Part shown: piece after piece, positions 1 through 9,230 of the stretch
Layout: each line of letters begins with the position of its first letter
How positions within the stretch are numbered: position 1 is the stretch's first letter
Source of the DNA: Nostoc sp. CHAB 5844
Lineage (GTDB): Bacteria > Cyanobacteriota > Cyanobacteriia > Cyanobacteriales > Nostocaceae
NCBI RefSeq assembly: GCF_020829595.1
Contig: NZ_JAIVFW010000054.1
Span: 1 to 53,151, forward strand
Length of the DNA: 53,151 nucleotides
Direction of reading: 5' to 3'
Program-made: the position numbers and the translations under genes
Notes under the pieces: model-generated
The model's database searches: none
What the model saw: only the letters and a program-made list of their open reading frames with translations
Told to the model about the DNA's origin: nothing

Positions 1-103
1 TTCCTGTGAGGCGCGTACTTCTGAATCGCTCAATCAAGCAATGGCTGAAGTTGTAAATTCTATTACCGAGGATGATACTTTCGGTTGGTTCAATCACTGT
101 GGT

Positions 104-1219
104 CTATTTACCTGAAAACTGCTGTAAAGAAGCGATCTCTTTCTCTCGTGCTTGGAGTGCTGCGGCCATTTCGTCAATCGCTTGCGCCAATTGACCAATT
201 TCTCCCGATGTATGAGCCAGTCCAGTACGTGTGTTGAGTTGACCACTACCCAAAATTTTGGCTGTTTGCACCAAAGATTGTATCTGCTGAATAAAAAAGA
301 CATCTCCACCTACCCAAGCAGCAGCGATCGCCAAGAAAGTAACTGCACCTAAACTAAATAAGTTCCTGACTAATAAACTATTAGCATCAGCCAGAACTTC
401 AGACTTGGAAATACCAACTCTAATATATTCATCCGGGTTGACTGAATTATCGCCTAATGGGACAAAAGCAAAAATTCGCCGCATACCATCAAGGCTAGTT
501 ATTTCATCAACACCTTCACCCTGAGCATTTTTCATTTTTGTGAAAGCATCCGCCCGTAAAGACTTGCCTACCCAAATGTGCGAATCAGGATAGCGGACTA
601 AAAGTGTTCCTTTGCGGTCAACCACACTCAATAGAGCACCTTCAGGCATTTTTAATTGCATTGCCAATTTATTTAACTGTGCTAAATCAAGCGCAGCAAC
701 AACCACAGTTTGCACTCGCCCTGCTTTGTCTAAAACTGGGTAAGCGAAATTCAGAGTAGGTTTTTTAGTGGCGCGACCTATTTGATATTCACCCACTGTA
801 AATTTCCGGGTTTGCAAAGCACGTTGGAAATAACTACGGTCTTTTGCATTCGGCGAACCAGAGTAGGGAATTCCACTACAAATCGTGTTTCCTTGAGCAT
901 CAAGTACAGCAAAAGTAGCGTAAGCTAAACGTTGTTTGAGGATATCAGCCAGCAATAGATTACACTCTGCTGAATTACCCTGACGGACAACTGGTAGCTG
1001 TGCCAAAATCATCAGCAGTTGGCGGGTTCCTTCTACAACTTGCTTTTGGTTATTAGCTGCCAATCTCGCCATCTGTAGCGTCTGTTCTTGTGCCTCTGCT
1101 GTAGCGGTACGCCGTTGTTCAGCAGCAGTGTGAAGAATTAATCCTAATGCTGGAACAACAGCTAAAAGGACAAGAAGTATTAGACGAATGCGAAGTGTAC
1201 TATTTAACCAAGAGCGCAT
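104..1219 (-). CDS. Cache/HAMP sensor protein without output domain
   Basis: A 371-aa membrane sensor. Residues 11-29 form an N-terminal signal anchor, followed by a roughly 240-residue extracytoplasmic region with dCache-type features (a run around FAVLDAQGNTICSG and a second half around SVVDRKGTLLVRYPD). A second membrane segment lies near residues 286-308, followed by a HAMP-like linker (SGEIGQLAQAIDEMAAAL). The protein stops 15-20 residues after HAMP, so no kinase, cyclase or methyl-accepting domain is attached. Relatives of this architecture normally continue into such a domain. The frame stays open after the TAG stop to the window edge (about 100 nt), but the translation is not recognisable as a known domain. 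It may be a naturally short sensor or one truncated by the TAG. The ligand cannot be predicted. Confidence 0.75.
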   Translation of the reverse strand: MRSWLNSTLRIRLILLVLLAVVPALGLILHTAAEQRRTATAEAQEQTLQMARLAANNQKQVVEGTRQLLMILAQLPVVRQGNSAECNLLLADILKQRLAYATFAVLDAQGNTICSGIPYSGSPNAKDRSYFQRALQTRKFTVGEYQIGRATKKPTLNFAYPVLDKAGRVQTVVVAALDLAQLNKLAMQLKMPEGALLSVVDRKGTLLVRYPDSHIWVGKSLRADAFTKMKNAQGEGVDEITSLDGMRRIFAFVPLGDNSVNPDEYIRVGISKSEVLADANSLLVRNLFSLGAVTFLAIAAAWVGGDVFFIQQIQSLVQTAKILGSGQLNTRTGLAHTSGEIGQLAQAIDEMAAALQAREKEIASLQQFSGK

Positions 1220-1517
1220 TATGATTTAGTTTGGCTTTCTATTCATAATTTTGAACCAAAAACTAAAATCTGGAATATGTAATCACTGAGCGATCGCGGG
1301 CATATTTTTCTGGCAAATTGGAGCATATCATGTAATTCATTGTGAATGACATCTACCAAATGATGCTTTGTAATTTTATTTATAGGTATGAAAACTGCGC
1401 TATTTGCTAGTATCAGTCATCGGAGATAAGCACAGAGGAAACTGAAGCTGATATGGTGTTTTTAGAAGAATGCCTGGAATCGGCATAACCTACCCTAAAA
1501 TTGGATATTTTTTGACA

Positions 1518-2276
1518 ATGAAGCAAATCAGTAAGTTTTATTTTTTACCTTTAGTAATAATTATTCTAGTAATTGCGAGTTTCTGGTTTCTGACTCCAAA
1601 TCAACCAGAAGTTACAAATACCTCGACTAAAGTTTATGAACAAAGAGCTAACCATAGTCCAGATGGTATTGGTAAATTTTATGTGGGGCGCGAAATTGCC
1701 AAAGTGATGGGACACACAGGCGCAGGTTGGCTGGAACGTCCTAGCCGCGAGTTGGAGGAACAGCCAAGTAAGATAGTCAGCGCCTTAGATTTAAAACCGA
1801 ATGATGTAGTTGCAGATATTGGTGCTGGTACAGGTTATCTGAGTTTTTTGATTGCACCTTTATTACCGCAAGGAAAGGTTTTGGCTGTAGATATTCAACC
1901 AGAAATGCTAGATATTATTCAAGCTGCCAAAAAAGAGAAAAAGATTACTAATGTTGAACCGATTTTAGCAACCATTAATAATCCCAACCTTCCAGATGCA
2001 AGTGTTGACTTGGCTTTGATGGTGGATGCTTATCATGAATTTGAATATCCTTACGAAGTGATGCAAGGAATTGTCAAAGCACTCAAACCAGGGGGTAGGG
2101 TAGTACTGGTGGAGTATCGAGGGGAAAATCCCTTGATTATGATTAAACCTCTGCACAAGATGACACAACAACAGGTGCGAAAAGAAATGCAAGTTGTTGG
2201 TTTAGTTTGGCGGGAGACGAAAAACTTATTACCCCAGCAGCATTTGATGATATTTGAAAAACAGGTTTCTAATTAG
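1518..2276 (+). CDS. Membrane-anchored class I SAM-dependent methyltransferase
   Basis: Starts with a short basic stretch and one hydrophobic segment (FYFLPLVIIILVIASFWF), suggesting a signal anchor or signal peptide, then a class I methyltransferase domain. Motif I is VVADIGAGTGYLSFL, followed by an acidic residue ending the second strand (VLAVDIQPEML). The DAYHEFEYP region and the VLVEYRGEN strand fit motifs IV-VI of small-molecule methyltransferases related to the UbiE family. The substrate is unknown. I chose the ATG that places the hydrophobic segment at the N terminus. An in-frame ATG at 1470 would add 16 residues and is possible, since neither start has a strong ribosome binding site. 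The gene stands alone, with a stem-loop about 70 bp downstream. Confidence 0.85.
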   Translation: MKQISKFYFLPLVIIILVIASFWFLTPNQPEVTNTSTKVYEQRANHSPDGIGKFYVGREIAKVMGHTGAGWLERPSRELEEQPSKIVSALDLKPNDVVADIGAGTGYLSFLIAPLLPQGKVLAVDIQPEMLDIIQAAKKEKKITNVEPILATINNPNLPDASVDLALMVDAYHEFEYPYEVMQGIVKALKPGGRVVLVEYRGENPLIMIKPLHKMTQQQVRKEMQVVGLVWRETKNLLPQQHLMIFEKQVSN

Positions 2277-2345
2277 GTCGTGTAAATCAAGCTAACTATA
2301 GCAGTTCTCGTTTGCATGAAATAGATTTTTTCACCTCACCCCCGA

Positions 2346-2370
2346 CCCCTCTCCTTGGTAAGGAGAGGGG
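2346..2370 (+). terminator. Perfect 11-bp stem-loop downstream of the methyltransferase gene
   Basis: CCCCTCTCCTT and AAGGAGAGGGG form a perfect 11-bp stem with a GGT loop, about 70 bp after the methyltransferase stop. No T-run follows, so it may act as an RNA 3' end stabiliser or be a dispersed cyanobacterial palindrome instead of a classical terminator. Confidence 0.45.
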
Positions 2371-2397
2371 TGTGTTTGCGTTAGCAAATACGGGGTG

Positions 2398-2492
2398 ATA
2401 CCGTTTCACTTTAAGTTTGATACAAATAGGCCGCAGGGGTGCAGAGGGGCAGAGGAGAAATTATTTGTATCATTTATTTGGTGAAATGGTAT
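2398..2492. repeat. MITE-like palindromic repeat, copy 1
   Basis: A 95-bp element with imperfect terminal inverted repeats of about 31 bp. The left end begins ATACCGTTTCAC and the right end finishes GGTGAAATGGTAT. The centre is purine-rich (GCAGAGGGGCAGAGGAG). A second copy lies at 14455-14558 with the same ends and centre. No ORF is present, so it would depend on a transposase elsewhere. Confidence 0.75.
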
Positions 2493-2568
2493 GAGGTGAC
2501 GACTGTATTGCACTCTCAGTGAGAACCGCTATATTTAAGGTCGTCATTTGTAATTTGTGTTTTGTTAG

Positions 2569-3606
2569 TTAGTTAAAACCAGTTTCGACCAAGTTCCAGA
2601 AATAGCCATCTGGTGCAGTGAAGGAGAAACTCTTTTCTCGAAATTCATTTTCGATGATGTTAGTAAAACTTAGCACCTGACTTGACTTGATGCGATCGCA
2701 ATATTCTTCAATTCCCTGCACACTGTAAGTATACAGCGACATCCCTAAACTTCCAGGTTGCGCTGCTTCAAACCTTGATTCTAAGTTCATCGCTTCCGGG
2801 AACCGAATCACGTAAAGTCTCCCACTCCGCGCCGCCATTAAGTCAGTCTGCGAAGAACGAGGATCATCAAAAGTCGTCACGATAAATTTTTCTCCTGGCT
2901 TGAGGTCAAATAAATCCCGACCTGCTGGTGAAGATTCATAGCTAGTTTCAACATCATCTCGCACTCGCAGCAAACCCAAAATTTCCTCATAAAACTTCAA
3001 GCTAATTTTGCTGTCATCTTGAACGATAATCCCCATGTGGGTAAACTGGCTAGTTTTAAACACAGATGCATCGTTGATATGTCCGTAATTTGGTATTGTG
3101 TAACCAAATCGTTGAAATAAAACTTGCCGAGTTAAGGGTTGCAGTAATAACATTTCTCGCACCCCTGCCGCTGGGTCGATAAAAGGACGGCTTTTGCGTT
3201 CTTTGTTGTAGATAACTTCCCAGTAGGGAATGCTATATCTGACTACAAAACCAGCCGCTTTGGCTTCTTCGGCATGATTTAATATAGTTAAAATATCGGA
3301 TGTTAAGGTGGTTGCCCAACGATTCCCCTTAATTTTCATCAATGCTAACCCCAAGCCTTGATTAGTCGGATTTTGCCAAACCATCAACCTAATCAACCCA
3401 TGATCTGCATTTTGATGATATAAGCGAATTGAACGTAAGCTAGAATTTACTCCATATAATTGATAGGCTGCCGCCGCAGGTAATTGACCAACTTGCCCAA
3501 TGCGATAACCAAATTGTTCCCAATATTGTATGGCAAAAATTGGGTCTGGAACACCAATACATACTTCGTAGATACCTGCAATTTTAGTTTTTTGTGCCAG
3601 AGTCAT
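2569..3606 (-). CDS. Tandem VOC (glyoxalase/bleomycin-resistance-like) domain protein
   Basis: 345 aa with two vicinal-oxygen-chelate-type halves. The first (about residues 8-110) begins IAGIYEVCIGVPDPIFAIQYWEQFGYR. The second (about residues 185-340) begins FTHMGIIVQDDSKISLKFYEEILGL and ends SFSFTAPDGYFWNLVE, the typical VOC start and end. The fold covers metal-dependent dioxygenases, isomerases and antibiotic-sequestering proteins, and the reaction cannot be inferred here. A His near the start of the second half (TH) and the late Glu are possible metal ligands. The gene is monocistronic, with the CHASE2-kinase downstream in the same direction about 195 bp away. Confidence 0.75.
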   Translation of the reverse strand: MTLAQKTKIAGIYEVCIGVPDPIFAIQYWEQFGYRIGQVGQLPAAAAYQLYGVNSSLRSIRLYHQNADHGLIRLMVWQNPTNQGLGLALMKIKGNRWATTLTSDILTILNHAEEAKAAGFVVRYSIPYWEVIYNKERKSRPFIDPAAGVREMLLLQPLTRQVLFQRFGYTIPNYGHINDASVFKTSQFTHMGIIVQDDSKISLKFYEEILGLLRVRDDVETSYESSPAGRDLFDLKPGEKFIVTTFDDPRSSQTDLMAARSGRLYVIRFPEAMNLESRFEAAQPGSLGMSLYTYSVQGIEEYCDRIKSSQVLSFTNIIENEFREKSFSFTAPDGYFWNLVETGFN

Positions 3607-3689
3607 ACTAAATTTTTATATAAAGGTATTGCATAGACCAAATAATATTAATCTAAAATTAATGTTGAAAAACAAGATTTTTTTGCCTC

Positions 3690-3766
3690 ACGCAAAGGCG
3701 AGGCAGCGCCGTGGGCGGGTTTCCCGACTTGAGGCGACTGCCGCGCCAAGACGCAAAGAGTTATAG
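3690..3766. repeat. Dispersed GC-rich repeat related to the 28.1 and 40.6 kb elements
   Basis: The stretch at 3704-3740 is the reverse complement of 28137-28175, differing only in a short central loop, and 3727-3766 resembles 40478-40507. It lies between the VOC gene and the kinase gene. Confidence 0.6.
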
Positions 3767-3802
3767 AAAGTTCACTTCTCAGAATTGTAAGACATTGCAC
3801 TT

Positions 3803-6031
3803 TTATTTTCTATCGCTAATTTGATTTAAATCTTGGAGAACGGCGGCGGCTGATTGATAGCGATCGCTAAAATGATAACGCACCATTTTATCTAAAATTA
3901 TGCTCAATTCTGCACTTACTTGAACTGTATGTTGCCACATAATATTTCCAGTATCTGGATCTGGTTGTAATTCTTGGGGTAAGGTACCAGTTATCGCTTG
4001 AATTCCCATCATCCCTAAAGCATAAATATCACTAGATAACCGAGGATGTCCGGCAAATTGTTCTGGTGGTGCATAGCCTCTTGTACCAATAGCAACAGTG
4101 GCTAATTCTGTTTGTTCACTGGTGGGTGGATGCATCAATTTAACTGCACCAAAATCAATTAAAACTAACCGATTATCTTGATTACTTCTAATGATATTGT
4201 GCGGTTTAATGTCTCGATGAATTACTTTATGCTCATGGACAAATGCTAAAACTTCTAATACACCTTTGAGCATCTCAATTACAAAACTTTCGTTTTTTGC
4301 CCCTTGTACAGGTGCTATTTCTTCATTGAGAGTATGTCCCGGAATATACTCTTCTACTAAGTAAAATTCTTGTTGGTCTTCAAAATAGGCAAGCAATGCC
4401 GGGATTTGTGGATGTTTACCCAATGCTTCTAAAATTTCTGCTTCGGTATTAAATAATCTGCGGGCAACTTCCAAAAATTTTGTATCTCGACGTGCCGGCA
4501 TTAGCTGTTTCACAACACAAGTAGGATTACCAGGACGCTGAGTATCTTGTGCTAAATAAGTGCGCCCAAATCCGCCGGAACCAAGGACTCTAGTAATGTG
4601 GTAGCGTCCGCCTAAAAGTAAATCACCTGTTCTTTTTTCTGGTTGGGCAATTATCGCAGCAGAGTGGATATGTTGGTCACGAATTTTAGTAGTTTCTGTT
4701 GCAGAGGTAGTTTCTTTTAACAGAATACTTAATTGCGCGATCGCTTCTTGTTGTTGTTCAACTTGCTGAATAATTAATTTTGTTTGCTGTTGCGTGTGGT
4801 ATGTCGTATAAACCAGCATCCCCACACTGCTAAACATGAACGCTATCGCCGGGGGAATCAGCGGTATCCAGCCAGCTAAGAGAAACAACCCAGCACAAAT
4901 TCCGACTAAACCAGCCAAAGCTGTACCTCCGACAATTAGCAACACTAAAGGATGTCGCATCCGCCAGCCTAAAATGCTACCCAGTAAAGACCAACCCAAC
5001 ACCCATACTAGTTCAACCCCATCAGGCCAATACCAAATCAGTGGTCTACCATCCAAAACTGTACTGAGAATTTGGCTAGCTATCTGTGCATGAATAAATA
5101 CAGTTGCTGTTCTAGCTGGATGTTCTGGGGAAGCACTGTAAGGCGTATATACACCAGGATGAACACTGGCAGCAGTAGTACCAATAATTACTAGACGGTC
5201 TTTTACCCAGTTGGGATTCACTTGACCGTTGAGGACTTGTGTAAGAGTGACTTCTGGCGCGAGGCGATCGGGATGGCGATAATTTAATAATATTTGATAA
5301 CCAGCAGCATCTAACCCAATGTAGCTACCAGAATTAGTTGTGAGGGTAGAAAAAGTTATCTTACCAAGATGAAAATTATGTTTATCAGAAAAATCTACAT
5401 TTATACCTTGTTTTTCTAAATAACTAATGGCAGTTAAACCAGCCAAAGAAAATTGTGTTGCACATTTACTATTATTGGTAGGTTCGGCAAATAATAAACT
5501 CCGGCGAACAATTTGGTCTTCTTGATTATCCGAAATTAAATCGTTATAACCAACATTATCTATAGGAAAGTTTGGTGGTGGGGGAATTTCTGATCTACCT
5601 GTACTGCTTAACAAGCAAGTGGTAATGATGTGATTTTTATTAGCAATACCAGCCGCCAGATTTTTTTGATCTGGTCGATAAATATTCAGACCAATAACAC
5701 GCGGTTGATAAGATTCAAGTTTTGTTAATAACTGATTGATTGTGGCATCAGATAAAGGCCATTTGACTCGCGCTAAATCCTCTTCAGTAATTTTAACCAG
5801 TAAAAGCCGGGGATCGGGTGGTTCTGGGGGACGCGATCGCAGCATTTGGTCATAAACTTTTAACTCTAAAGATTGCAACCATTTCAGTTCCCGCATTCCC
5901 CACACCAAAGCTGTGACTCCCACACTTGTTACCACAACCATTCGCCACCAGTGAATCTTGGCAAAGGTGTCACGATAATCTTGATTTTGGGTTAACGCAG
6001 TTCGGAGGTATTGTAAGATTCCACTAATCAC
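3803..6031 (-). CDS. CHASE2-domain Ser/Thr protein kinase
   Basis: 742 aa read from a GTG start (VISG). The order is: a TM segment near residues 30-48; a CHASE2 extracytoplasmic sensor (about residues 50-330, with DQMLRSRPPEPPDPRLLLVKI and LVIIGTTAASVHPGVYTPY); three TM segments (about 335-410); a short coiled-coil-like linker; and a C-terminal PknB-type kinase (about 470-740). The kinase is complete: glycine loop LGSGGFGRTY, VVKQ lysine, catalytic loop HRDIKPHNI, LIDFGAV and the activation-segment end GTRGYAPPEQ. CHASE2-kinases are common cyanobacterial membrane signalling proteins with unidentified ligands. A second kinase of the same subfamily is at 35995-37131. Confidence 0.9.
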   Translation of the reverse strand: MISGILQYLRTALTQNQDYRDTFAKIHWWRMVVVTSVGVTALVWGMRELKWLQSLELKVYDQMLRSRPPEPPDPRLLLVKITEEDLARVKWPLSDATINQLLTKLESYQPRVIGLNIYRPDQKNLAAGIANKNHIITTCLLSSTGRSEIPPPPNFPIDNVGYNDLISDNQEDQIVRRSLLFAEPTNNSKCATQFSLAGLTAISYLEKQGINVDFSDKHNFHLGKITFSTLTTNSGSYIGLDAAGYQILLNYRHPDRLAPEVTLTQVLNGQVNPNWVKDRLVIIGTTAASVHPGVYTPYSASPEHPARTATVFIHAQIASQILSTVLDGRPLIWYWPDGVELVWVLGWSLLGSILGWRMRHPLVLLIVGGTALAGLVGICAGLFLLAGWIPLIPPAIAFMFSSVGMLVYTTYHTQQQTKLIIQQVEQQQEAIAQLSILLKETTSATETTKIRDQHIHSAAIIAQPEKRTGDLLLGGRYHITRVLGSGGFGRTYLAQDTQRPGNPTCVVKQLMPARRDTKFLEVARRLFNTEAEILEALGKHPQIPALLAYFEDQQEFYLVEEYIPGHTLNEEIAPVQGAKNESFVIEMLKGVLEVLAFVHEHKVIHRDIKPHNIIRSNQDNRLVLIDFGAVKLMHPPTSEQTELATVAIGTRGYAPPEQFAGHPRLSSDIYALGMMGIQAITGTLPQELQPDPDTGNIMWQHTVQVSAELSIILDKMVRYHFSDRYQSAAAVLQDLNQISDRK

Positions 6032-6033
6032 AT

Positions 6034-6106
6034 TGCTGTAGGAGGCAGTGGTTCGGCTTCGCTCACCAACCAGGCAGGAGGCAGCTATGCTGGAGGCAGA
6101 AGGATA
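6034..6106. repeat. Dispersed repeat shared, inverted, with 17492-17563
   Basis: GGAGGCAGTGGTTCGG and CTCACCAACCAGGCAG occur here and as reverse complements at 17492-17563, where an extra segment separates them. It sits directly upstream of the kinase start. Confidence 0.6.
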
Positions 6107-6256
6107 AAATTTGATACTTTACACTTTATTCTCTGCTTTACTTAATTTAGCAACTTACTTGCCTGAACATCATTGTTTAATTTATCACTGAAGTTGAGTA
6201 AATAATAGGTTGTATAATCTATATCTATTTGTTCTCGTCATTAAGAAAACTTCGTC

Positions 6257-6643
6257 ATGTCAAGCACCGCCATTGAAACAGTTATTGCCGCCTACTTTAC
6301 CAACATTACGGCTATGAATCCAGAAGGCTGGATAGAGAACTTTGCTGAAAATGCAGTCAGTTATGACCCAGTTGGTGAACCACCAGTCAAGATTCGTGAA
6401 GATTATCACCAGTTCATTGGGCAATTGCAAGCTGTATTTGAAAAATTAGCAGCGACAACTGAACATATTTTCGTAGCTGGTAATGAAGCAGCAGTCAAGT
6501 GGACAATGCAAGGAGTCAGTAAGAGTGGTAAATCAGTCACCTTTGAAGGAATCACGGTTTTTGAGATGAACAAAGACGGCAAAATTCAAACAACCCGCGC
6601 TTACTGGAATCCTAATCAATTGGTGGCGCAATTGCGCGGTTAA
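6257..6643 (+). CDS. NTF2-like / SnoaL-fold protein
   Basis: A 128-aa single-domain cone-fold protein. It has an N-terminal helix (TVIAAYFTNITAMNPEGWIENF), the FAENAVSYDPVG strand typical of nuclear transport factor 2/ketosteroid isomerase-like proteins, and C-terminal strands (VTFEGITVFEMNKDGKIQTTRAYW). The family includes isomerases, cyclases and non-enzymatic binding proteins. No catalytic assignment is possible from this copy alone. It is preceded by about 225 bp containing a dispersed repeat and followed by STRR sequence. Confidence 0.8.
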   Translation: MSSTAIETVIAAYFTNITAMNPEGWIENFAENAVSYDPVGEPPVKIREDYHQFIGQLQAVFEKLAATTEHIFVAGNEAAVKWTMQGVSKSGKSVTFEGITVFEMNKDGKIQTTRAYWNPNQLVAQLRG

Positions 6644-6655
6644 GCCAGTATACAA

Positions 6656-6686
6656 AGTATGAAGTATAAAGTCTGAAGTCTGAAAT
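6656..6686 (+). repeat. STRR (TGAAGTNT-type heptamers)
   Basis: A short run of near-heptamer repeats (AGTATGAAGTATAAAGTCTG) follows the NTF2-like stop. The same family recurs at 10894, 11070, 41616 and 49250. Confidence 0.6.
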
Positions 6687-6734
6687 AAAGAAGCTTGTAT
6701 AATCAAGTTTCTTTCCCACTCCCTCATTGAAATT

Positions 6735-7760
6735 TTGAAACGACGCAAATTTATCACAACCTGTGGTGTTGCTACTTTAGCGACGCAGATACCTATAGTT
6801 CAAGCACAAGGTCAATTATCGCCAAATACCATCATTAAACTCATTAAACCTCTCCGCCTACAACCAGGCGACACAGTAGGACTAGTTTCTCCAGCTGGTG
6901 TAATTGATGCTGAAGATTTAGCAAATGCCAAGCGATCGCTCACCCAATTAGGATTAAAAATTAAATTAGGAGACCATCTTTTAGACAGTTACGGCTATTT
7001 AGCAGGTACAGATGCTGACCGCGCCCACGATGTCAACGCGATGTTTGCAGATAGTTCCGTCAAAGCCATCATGACCATGCGTGGTGGTTGGGGTTGCAAT
7101 CGCATTTTACCTTTACTGAACTATGCTAAGATTCGCTCTCATCCCAAAATTATCATGGGTTTCAGCGATATCACATCATTAGTGTTAGCAATTTATGCTC
7201 GTAGTCGAGTAGTTACTTTTCATGGGCCAAATGCCACATCTGCCTGGAATGAGTTTACAACAGATTACGCCAAGCGCATCTTATTTAATGGCGAAGCAGT
7301 AACGATGCAAAATCTCAAAACCGATGATGTACAATTTGAGACCATTGCATCAGGAAAAGCAACAGGTAAACTTATAGGTGGTAACTTGTCAGTTCTAGCA
7401 GCAATGGTGGGTTCACCTTATCTACCTTCTTGGTACAAAAGTATTTTATTTGTGGAAGATATTAAAGAAGATGTTTACCGTGTAGACAGAATGTTAACTC
7501 AGCTAAAAAATGCTGGGATTCTCAATCAAATTGCTGGCTTTGTATTTGGCAGATGTACTGACTGTAGCGTTGGCGATGAACCATCCTTTAAATTAACTCA
7601 AGTATTGCGCGATCATATAATTCCCTTAAAAATCCCGGCTTGGTATGGTTCGATGATTGGTCATATCAAAGATAAATTTACTTTGCCAATTGGTTTGAAC
7701 GTAGAAATAGATGCCGATGCCGGAACGATTAGAATGTTGGAACCTGCTGTCAGTATTTAG
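6735..7760 (+). CDS. LD-carboxypeptidase (S66 family), Tat-like signal
   Basis: 341 aa from a TTG start. The N terminus KRRKFITT followed by a hydrophobic stretch resembles a twin-arginine signal peptide ending near QAQG, so the protein is probably periplasmic. The S66 fold is clear: LQPGDTVGLVSPAG at the start, and the expected Ser-Glu-His triad at Ser144 (IMGFSDITS), Glu241 (LFVEDIKEDVYRVDRML) and His310 (GSMIGHIKDKFTLPIG). Members cleave L,D-peptide bonds in murein tetrapeptides during recycling, or inactivate microcin C-like compounds (MccF). No microcin genes are nearby, so a cell-wall role is more likely. A strong palindromic hairpin lies between it and the convergent GTPase gene. Confidence 0.88.
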   Translation: MKRRKFITTCGVATLATQIPIVQAQGQLSPNTIIKLIKPLRLQPGDTVGLVSPAGVIDAEDLANAKRSLTQLGLKIKLGDHLLDSYGYLAGTDADRAHDVNAMFADSSVKAIMTMRGGWGCNRILPLLNYAKIRSHPKIIMGFSDITSLVLAIYARSRVVTFHGPNATSAWNEFTTDYAKRILFNGEAVTMQNLKTDDVQFETIASGKATGKLIGGNLSVLAAMVGSPYLPSWYKSILFVEDIKEDVYRVDRMLTQLKNAGILNQIAGFVFGRCTDCSVGDEPSFKLTQVLRDHIIPLKIPAWYGSMIGHIKDKFTLPIGLNVEIDADAGTIRMLEPAVSI

Positions 7761-7768
7761 TAAGTTTA

Positions 7769-7801
7769 AGATCACCGACTTCTTGGAGAAGTCGGTGATC
7801 T
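7769..7801. terminator. Perfect 15-bp hairpin between convergent genes
   Basis: AGATCACCGACTTCT pairs perfectly with AGAAGTCGGTGATCT around a 3-nt loop. It lies between the ends of the convergent LD-carboxypeptidase and GTPase genes and could end transcription from both sides. A related sequence (CAACTTC..GAAGTCGGGG) occurs at 23189-23213, which suggests a dispersed palindrome recruited as terminator. Confidence 0.6.
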
Positions 7802-7816
7802 GATTGTCTCAATTTC

Positions 7817-9175
7817 TTAGCGTTTAATTCCCTTAAACCGTTCTTTCGCCGCTTGAAATTCTGCTTGCATCACAGATTGAATTTTTTGCGGATCAGGTTT
7901 TTTTCCACCCATAACGTCGCCAAAATAAACACAAGCAGCTTCACCTAAAGACCAAGTATAAGCCGCTGCCCAAGAAGCTGCGATCGCACTCCCAAAACCA
8001 GGGATAAATTTAACTAACTCCCGTCCGACTGCTTGGGCAAAAAATCCCCCAGCGATCGCGCTGACAATACCACCTGCTTGCGATGGTGTAATGGTTTGCC
8101 CGTATAATTTACCTAAAAGTCCTACCATTGATACTTGCAATGTAGTTAATACAGGCATAGTTGCAAATGGCAAAGGTATCGCTGCCAGTGTTGCTGCCAT
8201 AATCGAAAAGGTCAGCATATAACGCCGTCCAGCATCACGGTAGATGTTACCAATTTGTTTACCTACTCCCTGCGCTAATAACTGATTAATCGCACGGGCT
8301 TCGGCTTCTGGCAACAATTCCGCCAAGGAATCTCGAAATTCTTCTAAACCGTAAAATACGGGATTGTAGCCATCTTCTTCTAGGGTAAAGTCAATGAGAA
8401 CAGCGCGATCATACAATCCTGTAAACGCTTGCTGGATTTCGGCAAACGCACGTTGAACTTCCGCGTAATCTGGCGGATAAGCAGGATGATCAGCTGTATC
8501 AGCAGGATAAACCTCATGTAAGCAAGTAACCGCCAGTAAACAAGGAATATCTGGATATTGCTGGCGTAGTTTGTGGGCAATTTGTCGCAATGTGTCAGTG
8601 GCAAAATCATTAATCTTGACGGTGAGGATAAACACCCTTGCACCGCGACTAGACTGTTGCAAATCACCCAGCAACTCTTGAATAATTGCCTGAGTCTCCT
8701 GATTTACATCTCCCAATCCCACCGTATCTGTAAAAATTAGCAACGGCAGATCACCAGAAGGATAGGCGTAGCGTTCAGTGTGCTGCGTATGAGGTCGAAA
8801 TCCTTGACCGATAATCTCCGGCGAAACTCCCGTCAGTCCGCGCACAATCGAACTTTTCCCAGCTTGAGGCTTACCAATCAACAAAGCTTCAGTAGTTGGT
8901 AGTTCGGCGCGTACAGCTTCTAAAATCTCTGCTACCTGAGCTTCGCTGACACTATACCATTCAGCCACAGTCTGCGATACTTGCTCCACAGGTAAAAACT
9001 GCATCAAGCTGGCTGTGGCTTTCTTCCAGACACCTGCAATGCGATTTGTCCAAGCATCATCAGCCGACTGACTTGTTGTACCTTCAGGCAGCTGATTGCT
9101 AGGTTGATTGTCATGCGGTTTACTGATCTGCTGAGAATCTGCTGATGGCAAATCAGTATTAGGTTGCTCAGTCAT
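7817..9175 (-). CDS. GTPase with C-terminal DUF697-type membrane domain
   Basis: 452 aa. An acidic, low-complexity N terminus (about residues 1-45) precedes a TRAFAC-class G domain with Walker A GKPQAGKSS at 101-109, a DTVGLGD G3 motif, and a TCLHE segment after a hydrophobic strand in the G4 position. The C-terminal third has several hydrophobic helices (MLTFSIMAATLAAIPLPFATMPVL; GGIVSAIAGGFFAQAVG) and matches the DUF697/YcjF-like tail seen in cyanobacterial membrane GTPases. It probably acts at a membrane, but the process is unknown. It is convergent with the LD-carboxypeptidase gene and has no operon partner. Confidence 0.82.
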   Translation of the reverse strand: MTEQPNTDLPSADSQQISKPHDNQPSNQLPEGTTSQSADDAWTNRIAGVWKKATASLMQFLPVEQVSQTVAEWYSVSEAQVAEILEAVRAELPTTEALLIGKPQAGKSSIVRGLTGVSPEIIGQGFRPHTQHTERYAYPSGDLPLLIFTDTVGLGDVNQETQAIIQELLGDLQQSSRGARVFILTVKINDFATDTLRQIAHKLRQQYPDIPCLLAVTCLHEVYPADTADHPAYPPDYAEVQRAFAEIQQAFTGLYDRAVLIDFTLEEDGYNPVFYGLEEFRDSLAELLPEAEARAINQLLAQGVGKQIGNIYRDAGRRYMLTFSIMAATLAAIPLPFATMPVLTTLQVSMVGLLGKLYGQTITPSQAGGIVSAIAGGFFAQAVGRELVKFIPGFGSAIAASWAAAYTWSLGEAACVYFGDVMGGKKPDPQKIQSVMQAEFQAAKERFKGIKR

Positions 9176-9230
9176 GGTTATTAAAACAGCAGATAGATTT
9201 TAACTTTATCAAACAGAATACATTCGTCAG

